From Leptoclinus maculatus (Eukaryota; Chordata; Actinopteri; Perciformes; Stichaeidae): a DNA stretch of 64,000 nt. Made by a program: the position numbers and the translations under genes. A model generated the notes under the pieces. It saw nothing but the letters and a program-made list of their open reading frames with translations. It did no database searches and was not told the DNA's origin. Positions within the stretch are counted from its first letter, which is position 1. Every line of letters starts with the position of its first letter. The stretch covers positions 10,841,431-10,905,430 of the forward strand of contig JAVDOI010000005.1 of assembly GCA_032191485.1 (NCBI GenBank), read 5' to 3'. Below are positions 24,575 through 40,100 of this stretch, one piece after another.

Positions 24575-24825
24575 GTGGGATTGTTACAACGCACCGGACA
24601 GATGTTATGCCGAGACCTGAATGCCCCTCGTGAGGGCACGCGCTGGCTGAAGCTGAAATTGTGCGCGCTCACGCGAACGGTATGCAGATCCCAGCGGGCG
24701 TGCAGAACTCGCCGTAACACCGCTTCCCTTCCTCCGCGCAGGCGCTATAACGGCATTTCCGGGTACGACACGTAATATAAATACGCTGGTCTCCTACTCG
24801 GCTGTCGATAGATTATACAAAACCA
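24575..24825 (+). promoter_or_regulatory. zfr: Candidate zfr promoter and 5' leader
   Basis: The 250 bp before the zfr start codon are GC- and CpG-richer than the AT-rich sequence upstream. TATAAATA at 24776-24783 lies about 45 bp before the ATG, so a start site near 24805-24815 would leave a very short leader. TTCCGG at 24757-24762 matches an ETS-factor core. The transcription start is inferred, not seen. A longer leader or an upstream non-coding exon cannot be excluded. Confidence 0.45.
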
Positions 24826-27800
24826 ATGATTCCCATATGTCCAGTAGTGTCCTTCACCTATGGTAAGTATCTTTTAAAACGTGGATATTAGTTTACAAGC
24901 TAAACAAATTTGGGTAGCTCTAGAAATGTAGAAGCAATGTTAAGATAGCGATATTAATGGATAACGTTAGTCCTTGGAGCGATCGAGCCTGCTGCTAACT
25001 GTTAGCTTAGCGTCACCCTGTATGTCTGTCCTCCGCAGTGCCCAGCCGGCTTGGTGAAGATGCCAAAATGGCTACCGGCAATTACTTTGGATTCACCCAT
25101 GGCGCTGCCGCCCAGTACAGGTAAGGAGGACCTCAAACCACGGGCCTTTCGTATGAAAAATGCTGTTTCCTAGCTAAAAAGTTAGCCGAGTTAGTATGTT
25201 GTGCAGTCACGTACAAGCTCTGTGGTTCCCATTGCTACCATTGTTCACGCTGGGGGAGGGGGCGGTTATCACTGCTGCAGCAGTTGGATGCGAACGGGAT
25301 TTCACACCGTACGTTGCACTGCGTTAAAGGCGCAAGGGGGCCCGCTACGACGCCCTTTGCGGAGAGAAAATACTACACAGCCGCAGTAATACATCCACGA
25401 GTTTATGTATCAGACGCCACAACACAACATAGCGGGCCGCAGTATTGAGGAATACACATGTCAGGTAACCTGCTGAAGTGTGGCAGTGATATGTCAAAGT
25501 AGTCCACCATCTGGAATGTGCACACTGGCACTTCTCTGGTCAGCATGCATTACATTGGGGGGGGGGGGGGGGGGGGGGGTTAGCCAAGTGAAGCTTTTTT
25601 GACAGAAGACCCCCGCAGTGTTCGTCTGTTGTTACAGTGTTATTGGAGGTATGAACAGATGGAGCCTGCTGTCTGTGTGTTCTGACTGAAAACTACCTTG
25701 CACTTATGAAGAATCAGGGGCCAATTTATAATACTTTACGAAATAAGTGGTTCATATTGACATGCGTTTTGACAACGGCACATGTCCATTAATGATGTGA
25801 ATGATGAAAACCAGCCAACCATCAGTTTTGATATAGGAAACTAGCAGTTTATGGGTTGGGGTTATGCTAGAAAATAACTAGTTTGTACAAAAGGGTTGTC
25901 AGAAAAATGGTTGACGGTAAAAGTGTTTTATGGCCGTTCTAAACACACCAGAGGCCTGTTGCACGAAGCAGGATTTGGGGCAGTCGAGGTAACTTCAGGG
26001 TTAACTCTGGGTTTTTAGTTCCACGACGGAGGTTCACTTCTGCCCCGGAGCAGGTTATGTTGGAGATCAACTCGTATACAAGCACAGCCTACTGTCCAAT
26101 CAAAGCTCACTATGTAGATCGTAAATTAATATTACACAAACAAAAAAGTTAGTCATAATCCAGACTTAAAGCAACACAGTTCAAACAGACGCATGCAAAA
26201 TCGACAGCTGGCAATAAATCCTTGACTGTGTGAATGTATAAATTGACAGATTTGATTTATAATTCCACTGTGTCCTCTACAGCACGATAGATCTGTCTGT
26301 AATTACTTGTGTGTATTAAGTTGAGGTGTTGCCGATGTATTCTGATGGAGTGTGTGAGAAGATTTTAAACTTATTCTTTCATCTGTAACCCTGGCGGGTG
26401 TGAAACGCACTTTGGAGCAAATGGGGGGGGGGGGAGAGAAATCTGTATATATTCTCTTATCATAAATTCATATCATGCAGCGTTACTTTGCTCTGGTTAC
26501 TTTAATGTACGCTGTGGGTGATTATAAGTTGTGGAAGGAAACCATACTGCTTTAAATTATGTTTTTATGTTTAGTTTTTGCTCCCACGTCCTATTTTACA
26601 CCACTGGAATTCCAGCTGAAAGAAGAATACATCCAAACAACACATTAACTTAACGGAATACACCCCTGTATTTATAGTCCGCTATATATGAAGCAGTGAT
26701 GTAATAGATCTGTTAATTTACCCATTCACACAGTTGGCGATTTCTTGCCTGCTGTTCTTCCCTCATTTGTCCGATATTCTACTCTTCTCTTTATTTGTAA
26801 AATGTGCCGCTCTGCTGACAGCAGTCTTGTCCATGCTTCTGATTTGTCACATGCGGCAAACAACGCCCCTTTTATGTTGATAACCAGCTTCTTGTGACCG
26901 CTTAACGGGATCACGGTTGTTGGGGTTAGTTAAGCCAGATGACCTAACGATACCCTGGATGTGTTGAACTCGCTTTGTGAAACAGGCCTCTTAATGCGGG
27001 ATGAAAAGCCATCGGTCGTATAAAGTAGCAAGAGCAATAATAATTTAAAGATGGCGATTACGGCACTTGCTTTAAGACGGTCTCTCCTGGAAGACATTGA
27101 TATTGTTGCTTTCTGTTAAGTGATAGTTTTGTAAAGAATGAAAAAGACATTCCTCAAGAGAAGCTCATACTCTTTGTTTTCTAACCTCCAAAGGCTTTGC
27201 TAATCCCTGTATATTGGTTTTTTATCCTTCAAACGGTTACGGCCTGTGACATCAGCAGCCTATTTGGGGCAGCTGGGTAATCATTTAATACGTAACCTTG
27301 CATACACCACCTCCCACACACAAACTGGTAGTTTTAAAAGAAGAATGTGAGGTGGAAATGTGCACCGCTCACACAGGTTGTTTGCCAACTTCACTGATTC
27401 ACCAGCACTCTTGTTCCTCTTATCTCTATCAGCGTGAATGTTGTCTCATTATACTTTATAATACTAAGTATACAGGGTAGGAAATTTACATATTTTTTAG
27501 GGGGCAATTTTTGCCCCCACTGACTTTAAAAAATAATTGGGGGCACTTTTTGAAACTTGTGAAATAACATTTAACCTTTGTTCAAAATAATAAATATACT
27601 TATTTAGGCTTAGGGGTCATCCAAAGTTATCAACATTTTCACAGTAGTACAAAGAGTACTACTTTTCCAGACCCCCCCCCCCCCCCCCCCCCAAAGTAGT
27701 ACATATCAACATTTTTATCACATTACATGACAGAGGTCTAGATTTTAGGAGTCCCAACTATAGACACAAACACAATAATATGTATATAGAAGATATGTAT

Positions 27801-30800
27801 CCAACAATTTATTATTAAAACCACTTTAAAAGTGCAACCCACACTCTACAACAGACCTGGAAAAAAGTATTCAATATATATGTCGCCAACCATAAACAAA
27901 TTATGATGTTTTAATATTGTTCATGGTACTTCAAGTCACAAAGACAATTATTGTCCTATTGTTCATGGTAGTTCAAGTCACAAACTTTAATAGTTGATAA
28001 TGTTCACAGCTTTGAAGGTCTTCCTTTTTTTAGTTTGTGCTGAGTCAGTTTCTGATGTTTCAGAAGTTGTTAGCGAGTCGGGAACAGCTCACTGCACACC
28101 GGGCACTGGTGCAATTTCCCCCCAATGTTGTTGTTGTTATCGTCCTTGCCTCGCTCTCCTCCATGCACAAGCAAGATGCTCGGAACCCCCCCCCCCCACC
28201 GGCGTTCCTGCAGCGCTTTGTTGCAGCTCTTTCAGCGTCTGACAGGCTCTCGCGCGGCCGTTACATTTTTGGGAAACGGCGTGGACGTCGCAAAGAAACT
28301 CGATTCGACTCAATCCGCAGCATTAGAGAGTGTTTGCACGAGATGCCGCTCGCCAGGCGTTAAAAAATGCAAGTTCCGTTCACCGAAAAATATCGACATT
28401 TTACGAAACTTAAGTCGTACATGAGTGACAACCCCCCCCCCCCCCCCCCGTCGTACGCTTTGTACGACCGTGAAAATGTTGAAAACTCTGGACGGCCCCT
28501 TACAGTATATGAGCAATTGTCATCAAATGGCAATAATAAGACTATTAGGCAGTAGTCTACAGATTCAAAGTGTTTTCTTAGATTTTCTGAACAAAAACCA
28601 AACATAAATCAGACAATCATATTCAATTTTATTCTTATTTCTTTGTGGTTATTTATTGTCATTACATTTTTTAAACAACTATTAACAATTATTAAGTCAA
28701 CGATGCCTTGATTACATATACATCAGTCATTATTGAGAAACATTTTTGTAGCACCTCAAATATTGTGATATTACCCATTTTTGTCCTGAACATATATGCA
28801 TTAGTCATTGTGTGGAATTTTTGAGAAAAACATTTTATAGCACCTTCAAAATTTCAAAAATGTGACATTTGAAGGTACACATTCAGTTCAGAGTTTTTTC
28901 TCATGAAATATCTTAATTGACTGTCAGTCAGGTATTATTCATTTCCAGCAACCCTCAAATCAAAGAATAAAGACACTTTACGCACAATTTAGGTGTATTT
29001 TCCCTTTAACTCATGAGATGCAGGTAGTATGTTTTATACTTAATGTGAATATAATTCATTTAATCTAATTTCCATTATGCAATATGTATACTTTGTTGGC
29101 ATCTTATTCTGAAAACCGGACGTTAGTCTGAAGAAACCGGATGTTGTCTCACGTTAATCTTTCCGCTAACTTTCAAAGTCCTTCGCTCGCTCCCGATCTG
29201 TGCCGTTTGAATGCGTTTACCGTGAATCTCAGCATATAGGTGCACTAACATGTAAGTGTCTGCTGAGTGGACCACGGAGATCTGAGTGTCTGCTGACTTG
29301 ACCGCAGTCACGGGTCTGATTAAGAAGCGCTCCATTTATTTATTGTTTTAGAACGTTCGGTAAAACATTATATGGCAACTGGACCGGGTCATATAGGCTA
29401 CGATCTTTTTGACAAGTTCATTAAATTATCATTATTATTAGAGGAAATTATGGGGGCATTTTTTGACCCTCTCCTAGTGATATCAGGGACAAAATTATAT
29501 TTCTTAGGGGCAGTTTTGCCCTTTGCCCTCGTATATTTCCGACGCTGTAAGATAGATAGATATAAACTTTATTTATCCCCAGGGGGAAATTAGTTAAAAG
29601 TAAGTATACTTTATACTTATTAAATAGTTCCTTTTTTTCATAGTTGGATTTTACAACGGCACTGAATGGGAGAAATCTTCAAATCCTCTTAACTGCTTTG
29701 AAGCTCTACCTCCTGCATACTTTCAGCTGCAGACTTGATTTAGACAAATAACAAAAGTGTAATAGTTCATAGACTTGTGACCCGTTTAAATGATAATTAA
29801 CATATATTTTTTTGTCATATTCTAAGTTTATAACGTTACATTGCTTGTATCACATGGCCTAAGATGTCACCCACTGATCCCCTTCTACTTTTTCAAAAAT
29901 CACACAAGTCAGAAAAATATGCTGTGTGATATCTTTCAGCTTTTCCTCATCCAGCCCCCCCCCCCCCCCTTTTTTCTTTTGTGAAAATATGTTAAACAAT
30001 ACACTTAATCCGTCTCATATCAAAACAAAGTATTCCTTCCTTCCGCCTTTTCCGGCAACTAATGTCAACGTCTCACTCTGACAGTATCACAGTTTAGCTT
30101 TCACTTTTTTTCAAGCTTCTTTAGCTAATGCAGTTTATCTTATTTGTTTTGCAATAGTCCATTGCCTTCTACCTTCTCTTCCCCCATCTTTCTCAGACAC
30201 TCGCACTCACATTGAGCGAAGCAGCGCTGTATCCTCGTCTCTGTAATTATCTCAGTCCTTAGTCCAAAAGCCAAAAATCAATGACAAAAAAATACAGATG
30301 CAATGTGTTTACGGCTCTACATGTTTTGATCCAACAAAATATTTATCTTCAATCCATATTTGTTGTTGTTAAGCCTTTCCAAAGACGTTAAAAACAGTTT
30401 ACTCTCCTGCACACACCAGTATTAACGGGGACTGTCTAGCAGCAGTCTAACAGCACCTTAAATGTAATTTATTTAATCACAATAACACAATCAGACATAT
30501 GCTAGCATGTTACTTTTATTTGAAATGCTACAACAATGTGGGGAAGCATAGAGAAAGCAAGAGAAAAAGGGAGACTTAAAGCGCAAATTTCACAACAGGC
30601 GTTGTATCATTGAATATTGTTCAGTTATCGGTGACATGTGAGGACCAATATTGTGTTGAACAATAGTCTCGTAGTGGGCTCTATAAATGGCCACGTCCGT
30701 GCGTAATGTCCTCTGCTCCTGTTGGTAAAACTCGCCGATGCAGCACATTCTGTGAAATTGCACTTCCTTGCCTTCTCACTGGCAGGTCTGATGAGTGGAC

Positions 30801-33800
30801 AAGTATCTGTATACAAACTGGTGTTTGAGGGTATTTCTGGCTTATGGCCAACTATGCATCCAGCTTTGCATATTTCTTTGTCTTTGTGCATATGCAGTTT
30901 TAGTCATAAATCTACACAGTTTTATGCATCTTGCCAAAATCCTCTATCCCAACATATGTCATTTCATATCTACAGATAACTATATATATATTATAAATAT
31001 ATATAGCACGGTTTTTGGCAATTCAGGAAATAAAGAGTTTACTCGGTAAAGCCTATTTTTCTACACTTCAATGTGTGAATCACATACTTATCAAATTTTT
31101 TATTTGAATTGTTTTAGAACATATGTTTTGAGATAAAATTGAGTTAGAATCTGCTTATCAATTTAGAAAACGTGATTGTATTGTATTGTTATGTTACATT
31201 TTTAATGACAATATGATTCCATTGAAAAAAGAAATTCATATTGAATGATCCCCCAGCCCTATTATCAGCTTAGGCTTTGAGTAATTTGGCAATTGTTTGC
31301 ACAGCAGCAGTCTCCCCTACATTATTGAGACATGCAAAGCCTCTCGTTGGTGCTCTTTATCACAAAATAAAAGCACAGGACGCCCTGATCATGTATGACC
31401 CCTCCCACCAGTGAGGAGGTCACGCTGTCAGCATGTGAAATTCGACACTAAACTATCATTTTAAAACCACTGCTACAATGTGAGTGACGCCAACAAAGTT
31501 GCGACTGGCCGGCTAACCTGTGACATTTCTCTTTTGTGTTGCCCTACCAGCCAGCAGCCAGCCGGCGGGGTGGCATACACGCACCCCACCACGGTGGCCA
31601 GCTACACGGTGCATCAAGCACCTGTGGCGGCACACACCGTGGCGGCGGCCTATGCTCCCACTGCAGCCTCAGTTGCAGTAGCTAGGCCTGCGCCCGGCTC
31701 AGTAGCGGCCGCTACTGCCGCGGCTTATGGGGCATACCAGCCCACCCACACTGCGGCTGACTACGGCTACCCTCAGCGCCAGCCGGAGGTCCCTCCGCCA
31801 CCGCCACCGGTCACCTCACAGAACTACCAGGTACGCCATACGTTTCTCCCTTTCAAGGCTGCTACAGAGAACCAAGAATCAAAATGACTGAAGAGACCAG
31901 TTCTGCCTTCGTGATCAAAGTCGTGTACAATTTTATTCAGCATTTAATTATAGTGAATTAAATTGACATTTAAATGGGAAAATTTACAAATGCTTAATTT
32001 ATCCATCAGTAAATTCATTCATTCATTTAAAAATAGTTTAATATTGGTTATTAAATACTTTAAATTCTATAACTATACATTCGACTTAATTCAATTAGTG
32101 ATATCAGTTAGTAATGTGTCTTGGAGCACAGATTTAGGCACGTATAAATGACATGGTAGTACAAAATGTAAACTGTTTCACTTTGGCCTCTTTACTTAAG
32201 ATTTTATTAAACTTTTTCTTTTTACAAAATGTACCAAAGCACGGGCAAAAAAGAAGATCTTGGGTAGATAAGCTTGTTTAGAAGACATGTAGCTAAGACT
32301 GATCTATAGAGGGAACCATAAAGAGGTAAAACAATGCACATGATTCTTGATTAAATGAGTTTGTCACGTAAACATTGTTGTCCATAAGGTACCACAGACA
32401 GGGATTTATAAACATAAAAACAGCATTTGCCACAAACTATATACACTCGGTGTATATTATCACTATTGCCTTGCAAAGGAAAAAATTATAAATAATTAAA
32501 TTCACAAGCAAATAGGCCGACAACTAAATTAAAACAAATAAAATAAAAAAAAATAAAAAAACGATGGACCAAAAATAATGTGTATGTGTAGGTCTTCTTA
32601 CTTTTTATGAAAGTGAGCTATTATATTTTAATAAGAAAACGTGGGTTCGAAAGAGAACCAATGAGGATGTGACAAGCCTCCACAGTGGATTCCTGCGCTT
32701 TATGAATTACAGCTAATGATCTTTCTATAAGAGCAATATCCCTAAAAGGATTCAGACATTCCCTTATCGATGTACTGATATTTACTGTCCAATTTTCAAT
32801 CAATTAATTGAGTGTCCTATAGCCTTTCACATAACCGCCAGATGACCTGCTGTCAATGCTCCTAGTTTTTCTCACTAAATGTAACTTCCCTGCAAACGAA
32901 TATGTTTGGTAAAAAGTGTCCGGATGGTGTGGAAACCACCAGTACTCAACAGTTGACATGATAAGTCTTCGACATGTGAACAGGGTGAGCCAGGAATTGA
33001 CCCGCCAACCCTGACCCTCTGTTTTTCCTTCGCAGGACACCTACTCCTATGTCCGGTCCACAGCTCCTGCTGTGACTTATGACAGTAAGCAGTACTACCA
33101 ACAGGCCACTGCTACAGCAGCAGTCGCTGCCGCACAGCCGCAACCCAGCGTGGCAGATTCCTACTACCAGACGGGTATGCTGAATGCACACTCCATTCAT
33201 TTTCATTCACTAGTACCCCTGTGAAACAACAGATGCGCATATATCAACTTCTGCTTCTCACCATTAACATGTATGTCCTCTTTTGTGTTTTCCAGTCCCG
33301 AAACCAGGATATAGCCAGGGGGTAACGTCATACACCCAGAGCCAGCAGAGTCGACAGGTGACCGTGATAAAGCCAGCTGCTCCCAGTCAAGCCTCATCCA
33401 CTTTCTCCATCTACCCAGTGACTTCTACTGTGCAGCCTGTGGCTGCTGCCGCGGTCCCGTCTTACTCACAAAGCCCAACCTACAGCACAAATGCTGTCAC
33501 TTACTCTGGTAAGCTGCCATTATTGTTTTTAAAGTATAGTTGGTACGTTGAAATTGGTAACGATTCGCTATATACACAAGGTATCACCGGTAACAGTTTA
33601 TAAAGACTGAGCACAGTAGTACTTGAGCTAAATGCTAACATGCTCAAAGTGACAATTTTAACACGCTCGTCATGTTAAGCAGGTGTCATATTTACCATCG
33701 TCGTCAAGCTCTTAGATTGGCACCTTAGCATGCTTGCATTTATTTATTAGCACTAATCACAAAGTATACACAGGATTTACACAATGTCCAGTCATGACAT

Positions 33801-34102
33801 TTCTTTTTTTTAAGTCATGGAAATTCATTGCCCAAAATGTGTATAACCATGTGAGCAGCATGTCCTCCGGGATGACCGCGTCGTTCGATCCTCAAAATGA
33901 AATATCTCATCAACTATCAGATGGATTGCTTTGAAATTTGGTACAGCCATTAATTTTCCCCACCAGATGAATTGTAAAACCGGTGATCCCCTGGACTCCT
34001 CATCTTTGTCCTAATACTTTGGTCCCGGTTTATCCTTTTCCAGGAACATCGTACTCGGGCTACGAGGCAGCAGTTTACTCAGCAGCCTCCAGCTACTACC
34101 AC

Positions 34103-34134
<32 letters not shown>

Positions 34135-37100
34135 ACAGAAGCAGGCGGTGGCAGCTGTAGCAGCGACGGCGGCATGGACGGGGAACACGTTCACCAAGAA
34201 ACCCCCTTTTCAGAGCAAGCAGCTTCGGCCCAAGCAGCCGCCTAAACCCCCCCAGATCCACTATTGCGACGTCTGTAAGATCAGCTGTGCCGGCCCGCAG
34301 GTGAGTTCACCATCATTGTGTGCATCCTATTTGATTTGAATGTGATATTGAAGTAATGGAATGCTTTGAAGTTTGAGAGGAATTGTGCCATCAGCATGTC
34401 CATGCAGACGGACTTTAAAGAACTAACATACAAACTTCAATGATTTTAGGTTTCTTGTCTTAAAATCACCAACATGTCATTAGTGTCCAAACAAATACTT
34501 GACTACCAGTGCGACCAATGGCTCCGTCTTTCTCCAAACATTGAATGCATTAGACTTACAAGGAGCACCTTGAAGGCCAAAAGCATAAGAAGAAGGAAGC
34601 AGCGCTGAAGGTTTCCCAGAGCACCAGCAGCAGCAGCACCGGTAGTGGCGGAGGGGCGTTGGCCCGCAATGCTCAGAACCAGCTCCGCTGTGAGCTTTGC
34701 GATGTTTCCTGCACTGGCGCCGATGCCTACGCTGCTCATATCCGTGGAGCCAAACACCAGAAGGTAAGGATGCGGGAGGGACATTGCATATCTAGCACGA
34801 GTCAGTCGCATTGACTCTTGTTGTTGGAGGATGCAGCTCCATGGGGGAAAGGGGAGGGGGGTAGTTTGGAATGTGTAGACATGACAGGGTCGGAAACTAA
34901 CGCTAGTCCGCTAGCCCGAGGCGAGTGGATTTTTGGAGGGACTACCTAAATTATCATTCTCGCTAGTCCTCTTGGCGAGTGAAATTTGAGAGGCTTTATT
35001 CGTTCATACCTGCAAACTTGTCGCTTTTCGGCGAAATTCGCCGTTTTGAATCAAAAATATGTCATCCACGTGAATCGTGTAGATCCGAGAAAAGGTGACG
35101 TGGTGATCTTCGCAATAAAACATCTTTGATGTGACGTGTCGAGTCTTGTCCAATCAGCGTTAAGATGTCTACACCGTCTTCATTTCCCTCCGTTACAGTT
35201 TAAGTTACGTCATGTTCCGTTACCGTTCAGACTTGCTGGGTTAAGTTAACGTCCACTACATGCGGAACTCTCGACTTTTAACTTTCGTCATTATCGCGAA
35301 TTAGGAGGAAGTAACGTGATGAAACATTAAGGCCCCCCCCCCCGTGTTCCGGTTCAGTTCACGCGGCCACTCGTTAACATTAAACCAGAACACCGGCGGA
35401 TCTGGTTGCTGTTTTTAACTCAAAGTAGAATGAAAGGCCCAGATACTGATGAGATGATGAGGTCAAAGAGCTTCAGGGCAGGGCTGAGATGTGAGTGGAG
35501 CTGGGCCTGGATAAAGGTGGAGGTCTAAACAGACGTGATTACAGCTTCCTGCTGTCACAGTGTTTTAAATACATTGATAAGGCAGGGTATGCTGAATGCA
35601 GCCTCTGCTCCAAGGAGATAAAGTACAGCAACAAGGGCTCTCGTGCCCTCTCATCACACTGACCGACACTGTTCACTGTAATGACCACAGCCAGAGTAGA
35701 TTATCATTTTAATTTAAATAATAGAACTGGATTGAATGCATATTAATTGCAAATAGAAGAAGCCACAATTCTAACAGCTGTACAGTAACAGTGGAAGTTA
35801 ATATGAAGCCATACAGTAACAGGGTTCAATGAGCTGTTCAACTCGAGCTGAAATAGTGATAAATAACTGAATAATAAATTATTCTTTTGCTTAAAGTAAA
35901 TATGATCTTATCACTTCATGTTATTCTCAGAGTACACCAGAATGCTACATTTTAAAGAGCATATTTAAAATGAAAATTCATGCCCCCCCTTCCCCGACAG
36001 GGTTTCTAGTAAAGGACTAGTAAAGATTGCTCAGGACTAGTAGTTTTATGAACCTACTAGTCCTTGGGACTAGTATTGATTTTGAGTTAATTTCATACCC
36101 TGCATGATACAAAAACATTCTTTTTGTTTTTTCAATGAAGTGTATATACTACACTGCAGACTGGATTCTCTAGGAACAGTGAAAACGAAGTGACTGTTTG
36201 TTCATGTGAGAACTGGACCAACGCGGGTTAAATGCGCATCGTTTGTGATGTTTACCACAACTTCAGCTCTATCTGCTGCCTTGCGTTCAACACCGTTCCG
36301 GAGGTTTTTACTCGTGACGTGTAACAATTCAGATAGTGCTGTGGGCCGGACATCAAGAGAGACTACAGACAGAGAAAGGCAGCTGCATCATTTTAGATTA
36401 TTATTATTATTATTATAGATTAATATTCAGCATTATAACGGTTATCGGTCGACCCACAGTACAAACCACAAAACATAAACTCATACATAAAATAAGTGTT
36501 TGGGAATCCTTAGTCTACTGTGTTGTCAGTATGTTAACTGGAAACCTCAGACCTTCTGAAAACGCTCTTTCTGTTCTGTGAACTCTCTTCTCCAGGTTGT
36601 GAAGCTTCACACCAAGCTCGGTAAGCCCATTCCCTCTACCGAGCCCAGCATGGTCACTCAGACGTCGTCCTCCACCACCACAGCTGCTCCCAGCAAGACC
36701 ACCACAGCGACCCTGAGCAGCACCAGCGGCTCTCTGTGTGCGGCTGCCTCCTCCTCCAGCACCGCATACCTGAAACCCGTCAGCAGTGGTATGCCGGGTG
36801 TCAAGAACCCGTTGACCAACAGCTTCTCTGCTGCCAACTCGGCCTCAGCCGGGAAGAAAGTCAGCGCCCCCAAGATCAATTTTGTTGGTGAGTGTAAACG
36901 CACGTTGAGGATGCAGCGCTTTGCTTCTTACTGTCCCACTTGGTTCTTTAAAGAAACGCTTGAAATAGTTTATCCAGTTTTGCAAAAGTGTAATCCTGCT
37001 TTGTTATTGTTCAGGATCATTCTTGCACCTTTTTATATAGATGTGGACATATTCTTCCATTTTGTCAGCAGATCCGTTTTAAAATATCACACAGAAACAG

Positions 37101-40100
37101 CCAGATCTACTCAGTGCTTTGCTGTGCAGTACTGTTTGCACAGTTACAATAGTGTCGTGGTTGCTCTTCACCCTTATCAAAAAACTATTTTCTTTTTTTT
37201 TTTACCTCAATCAATAGCACATTATGCGCATCACTTTGTTCAGCTCCTCCTGATATGGTTCACTATATCATTATGTCATACCACACAGACAAAATCCAGG
37301 GTCGGGGTGAATTTATTGCATTTATAAAAGACATCAGTAACGGTGATTTTAATTGTCTTTTTAAATACGTATATGATTCCTTTTTTATTTATACATCCAT
37401 GAAAGGACACTATAAGTGCATACCCGTTCTTTTAACCTGGAAGCACAAATGTTGGGTCGAGGGCGCATTAGACATTCAGGAGCGTTTTATCAGAAGTGCA
37501 CATTTTCTTTGGTAAAAATGTGGAAAGATCCATCTCTGAGAAAATCGGCTATCTAATGTGACCATCTTGCTGCTTTTATTGTGTCACGATGAGATTGAGT
37601 GTGCTGCATCTTTTTGCTCTCCCCTTGCCAAAGGTTGTCTTAATATGTCAGCAGCAGTAGTTAATCTAAGTATGCTTTGAAAATGAACAAAAATGCAAAT
37701 TGAATGAATGTTTAAGAGGAAATGGGAGAAGACGTAAAGTTTATAGATCATAATCTAGTTTGATGATTTCAATGTCGATGTGTTTTGCTGTTCTGTAAAT
37801 TAAGCTGGAATGTGATAATTTAAACCATCTACTTACTCATCCTATAATGACATGTATTTAAAGCCCTTTAGTCTAGTTATTATTCTAATTGAGACGTGTA
37901 ATCAATTCTAAATATTGAGTTATGAGCTGTTTTTAAGATGACGACAACCAGCAGGCACGATAACCTAGTAATATAGCAATCCTATTAACGACCACAGAGA
38001 GAAATAGTTCTCCTCACAGAGCCACCTCGCCAACTTTATCACATTGTGTTTTTATGTGGATTTATGTACACCAAGGTTTAGCAGCAGCACTGTTAATGGT
38101 CTATGATTAAACAATGTAATTTCTCGAATGCAGGTGGAAACAAATTGCAGACCACAGTGAAGATGGACGAGTCCAAATTGGAGGCTTCTAAGCCGGCGAC
38201 GCCCTCTTCGGGTACTAATGACGCCAAAAGCGACATTTCAGATTCTCTGTCCACATCGGCCTTGGCTGCGCTGCAGAGCGACGTCCAGCCTGTTGGTCAC
38301 GACTACGTCGAGGAGGTGAGTTGTGGCGGACCAATGCATACACTGAAACTGAGCAGAATTCAAATCTTCAGCGCAATAACGTGGAACTCCTTTTCCAGGT
38401 CCGAAACGACGAAGGCAAAGTCATCCGCTTCCATTGCAAGCTGTGTGAATGTAGCTTCAACGATCCAAATGCAAAGGAAATGCATCTCAAAGGTCGAAGG
38501 CATCGCCTGCAATACAAGGTCTGTAAGCTGACGGGTCTACACCGCTACACAGAATTTTAATACACGCTGGTACTAATGTTGCACGGTGTATCGATACTAA
38601 AAAGGTACCTCGGTACCCGTACATTGAAAACGATACGATTTTGCATATTTTTAGTATCGATACTTCATTAAAATAGCGCGCGATCAGAGCGCACTGACTG
38701 TTCCGCTCCCTGTCATGCTGCCTGTAGGCATTGACTGCAAGGGGGCGGGGCTACCCAGCGCTCACTCACGCAACAGGCAGCGCTCACTCACAGCGAGTGA
38801 TCGCAGGGGAGACATGACATCAAGTGCAGGAGCTTTTGCCGACCGTCCTCGGCTTGTTGGAAAAAAGATGCCGGAAGTGAAATCTGGAAGTACTTTGGCT
38901 ACATTGCAAACAGTGAAGGAAAGCCCACTGACATACAGAGACCCGTCTGCAAAACTTGTTTCAAAGCCACACAGACCAAGGGAGGCAACACGTCAAACAT
39001 GGCAAAGCACCTTTCAGACAGACACCCCGAACTTTTCAAAGAGTTCAAAGAACGACAGTTAAGCAAATGTGATTATAAACATGAACCAAGCCCACCCATA
39101 TACAGCCTAACATGAGTAGCCTTATCCTAGTTTGACGACAAGCCTATATGATCATGAGGTCACAATGCACACAAGTGTACTAAATGAAACACAATTGATG
39201 CAAAATGGCTACATGCTGGTGGATCTTGAGCTAATTATTTTTATTTTAGTTAAGTGTTCAAAAAGCTGGGCAGGAAAAAGCTGGTAAAAAAGGGAACCAT
39301 ACAGATGTTTTATTTATTACTATTATAGATAAATATACCAGTATCGTATCGTATTTGTGGTATCGTATCGAATTCTGGTATCGTATCGTAAGTATCGGGT
39401 ATCATGATATTATGGCAGGTATCGTATCGAAGTCATAATTTTGGTATCGTGACAACCCTAGCTGGTACATTCATCAGGAGTCTGGGAGCAGGGAAATAAG
39501 TTCTGAGAGTAATGCACACTCGGTCCTAAATTACAAATCTGGGTCAAGGGATTCATCTTCATAAACATAGAGCGGCTGTCTCCTCCGTGGTGCCTGTGAG
39601 AAAAGCTGATGATGATGCAGCCGGTCCAGTGGAGCATCGCTTCAGATAATAATTCAATGCAGGCACTTCCATGTTATTTATCTTATTCTCTTAAGTTCTC
39701 TTAATGCTCTGCTCAGAGGTACGAGTTCTTAAGTGTCTAGGGATGACTGAGATAAATGTTGAAGCCTGCAATAAGTTTTAAACTAGGGATGCATCCATAC
39801 CTCTTTTTTTTTTTCAGACCATTTACTTTCATGCTTACCGAGTACTTAATAAAACCATTACAGTTCTAACAATAACTTTGTTGCTGACATTTTTAACATT
39901 CAACATTCAACATTGTTTTCCTGGTACCAACCGAGCATTGTTCTTTGCAGTAGGGATGTTAATAATTAACTGTTAAACAGTGAAAATGAATATAAAAAAA
40001 TAAAAAACAGAGCAAGCGACTTGTCACATGAAGGAGAATAGCGCTGGTCCACTTTAAAGGACAGCTCACCTTAAGTGCGCCGGAGCAGCCGTATTTGTTG

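Noticed and set aside
30625..31049. Open frames on both strands in zfr intron 2
   Set aside because: Short, no recognisable domain, no splice context, and they overlap each other.
36888..37327. Read-through of zfr exon 8 into the intron as a longer exon
   Set aside because: A strong GTGAGT donor at 36888 and exact phase match to exon 9, with conserved protein across the junction, show that the exon ends at 36887.
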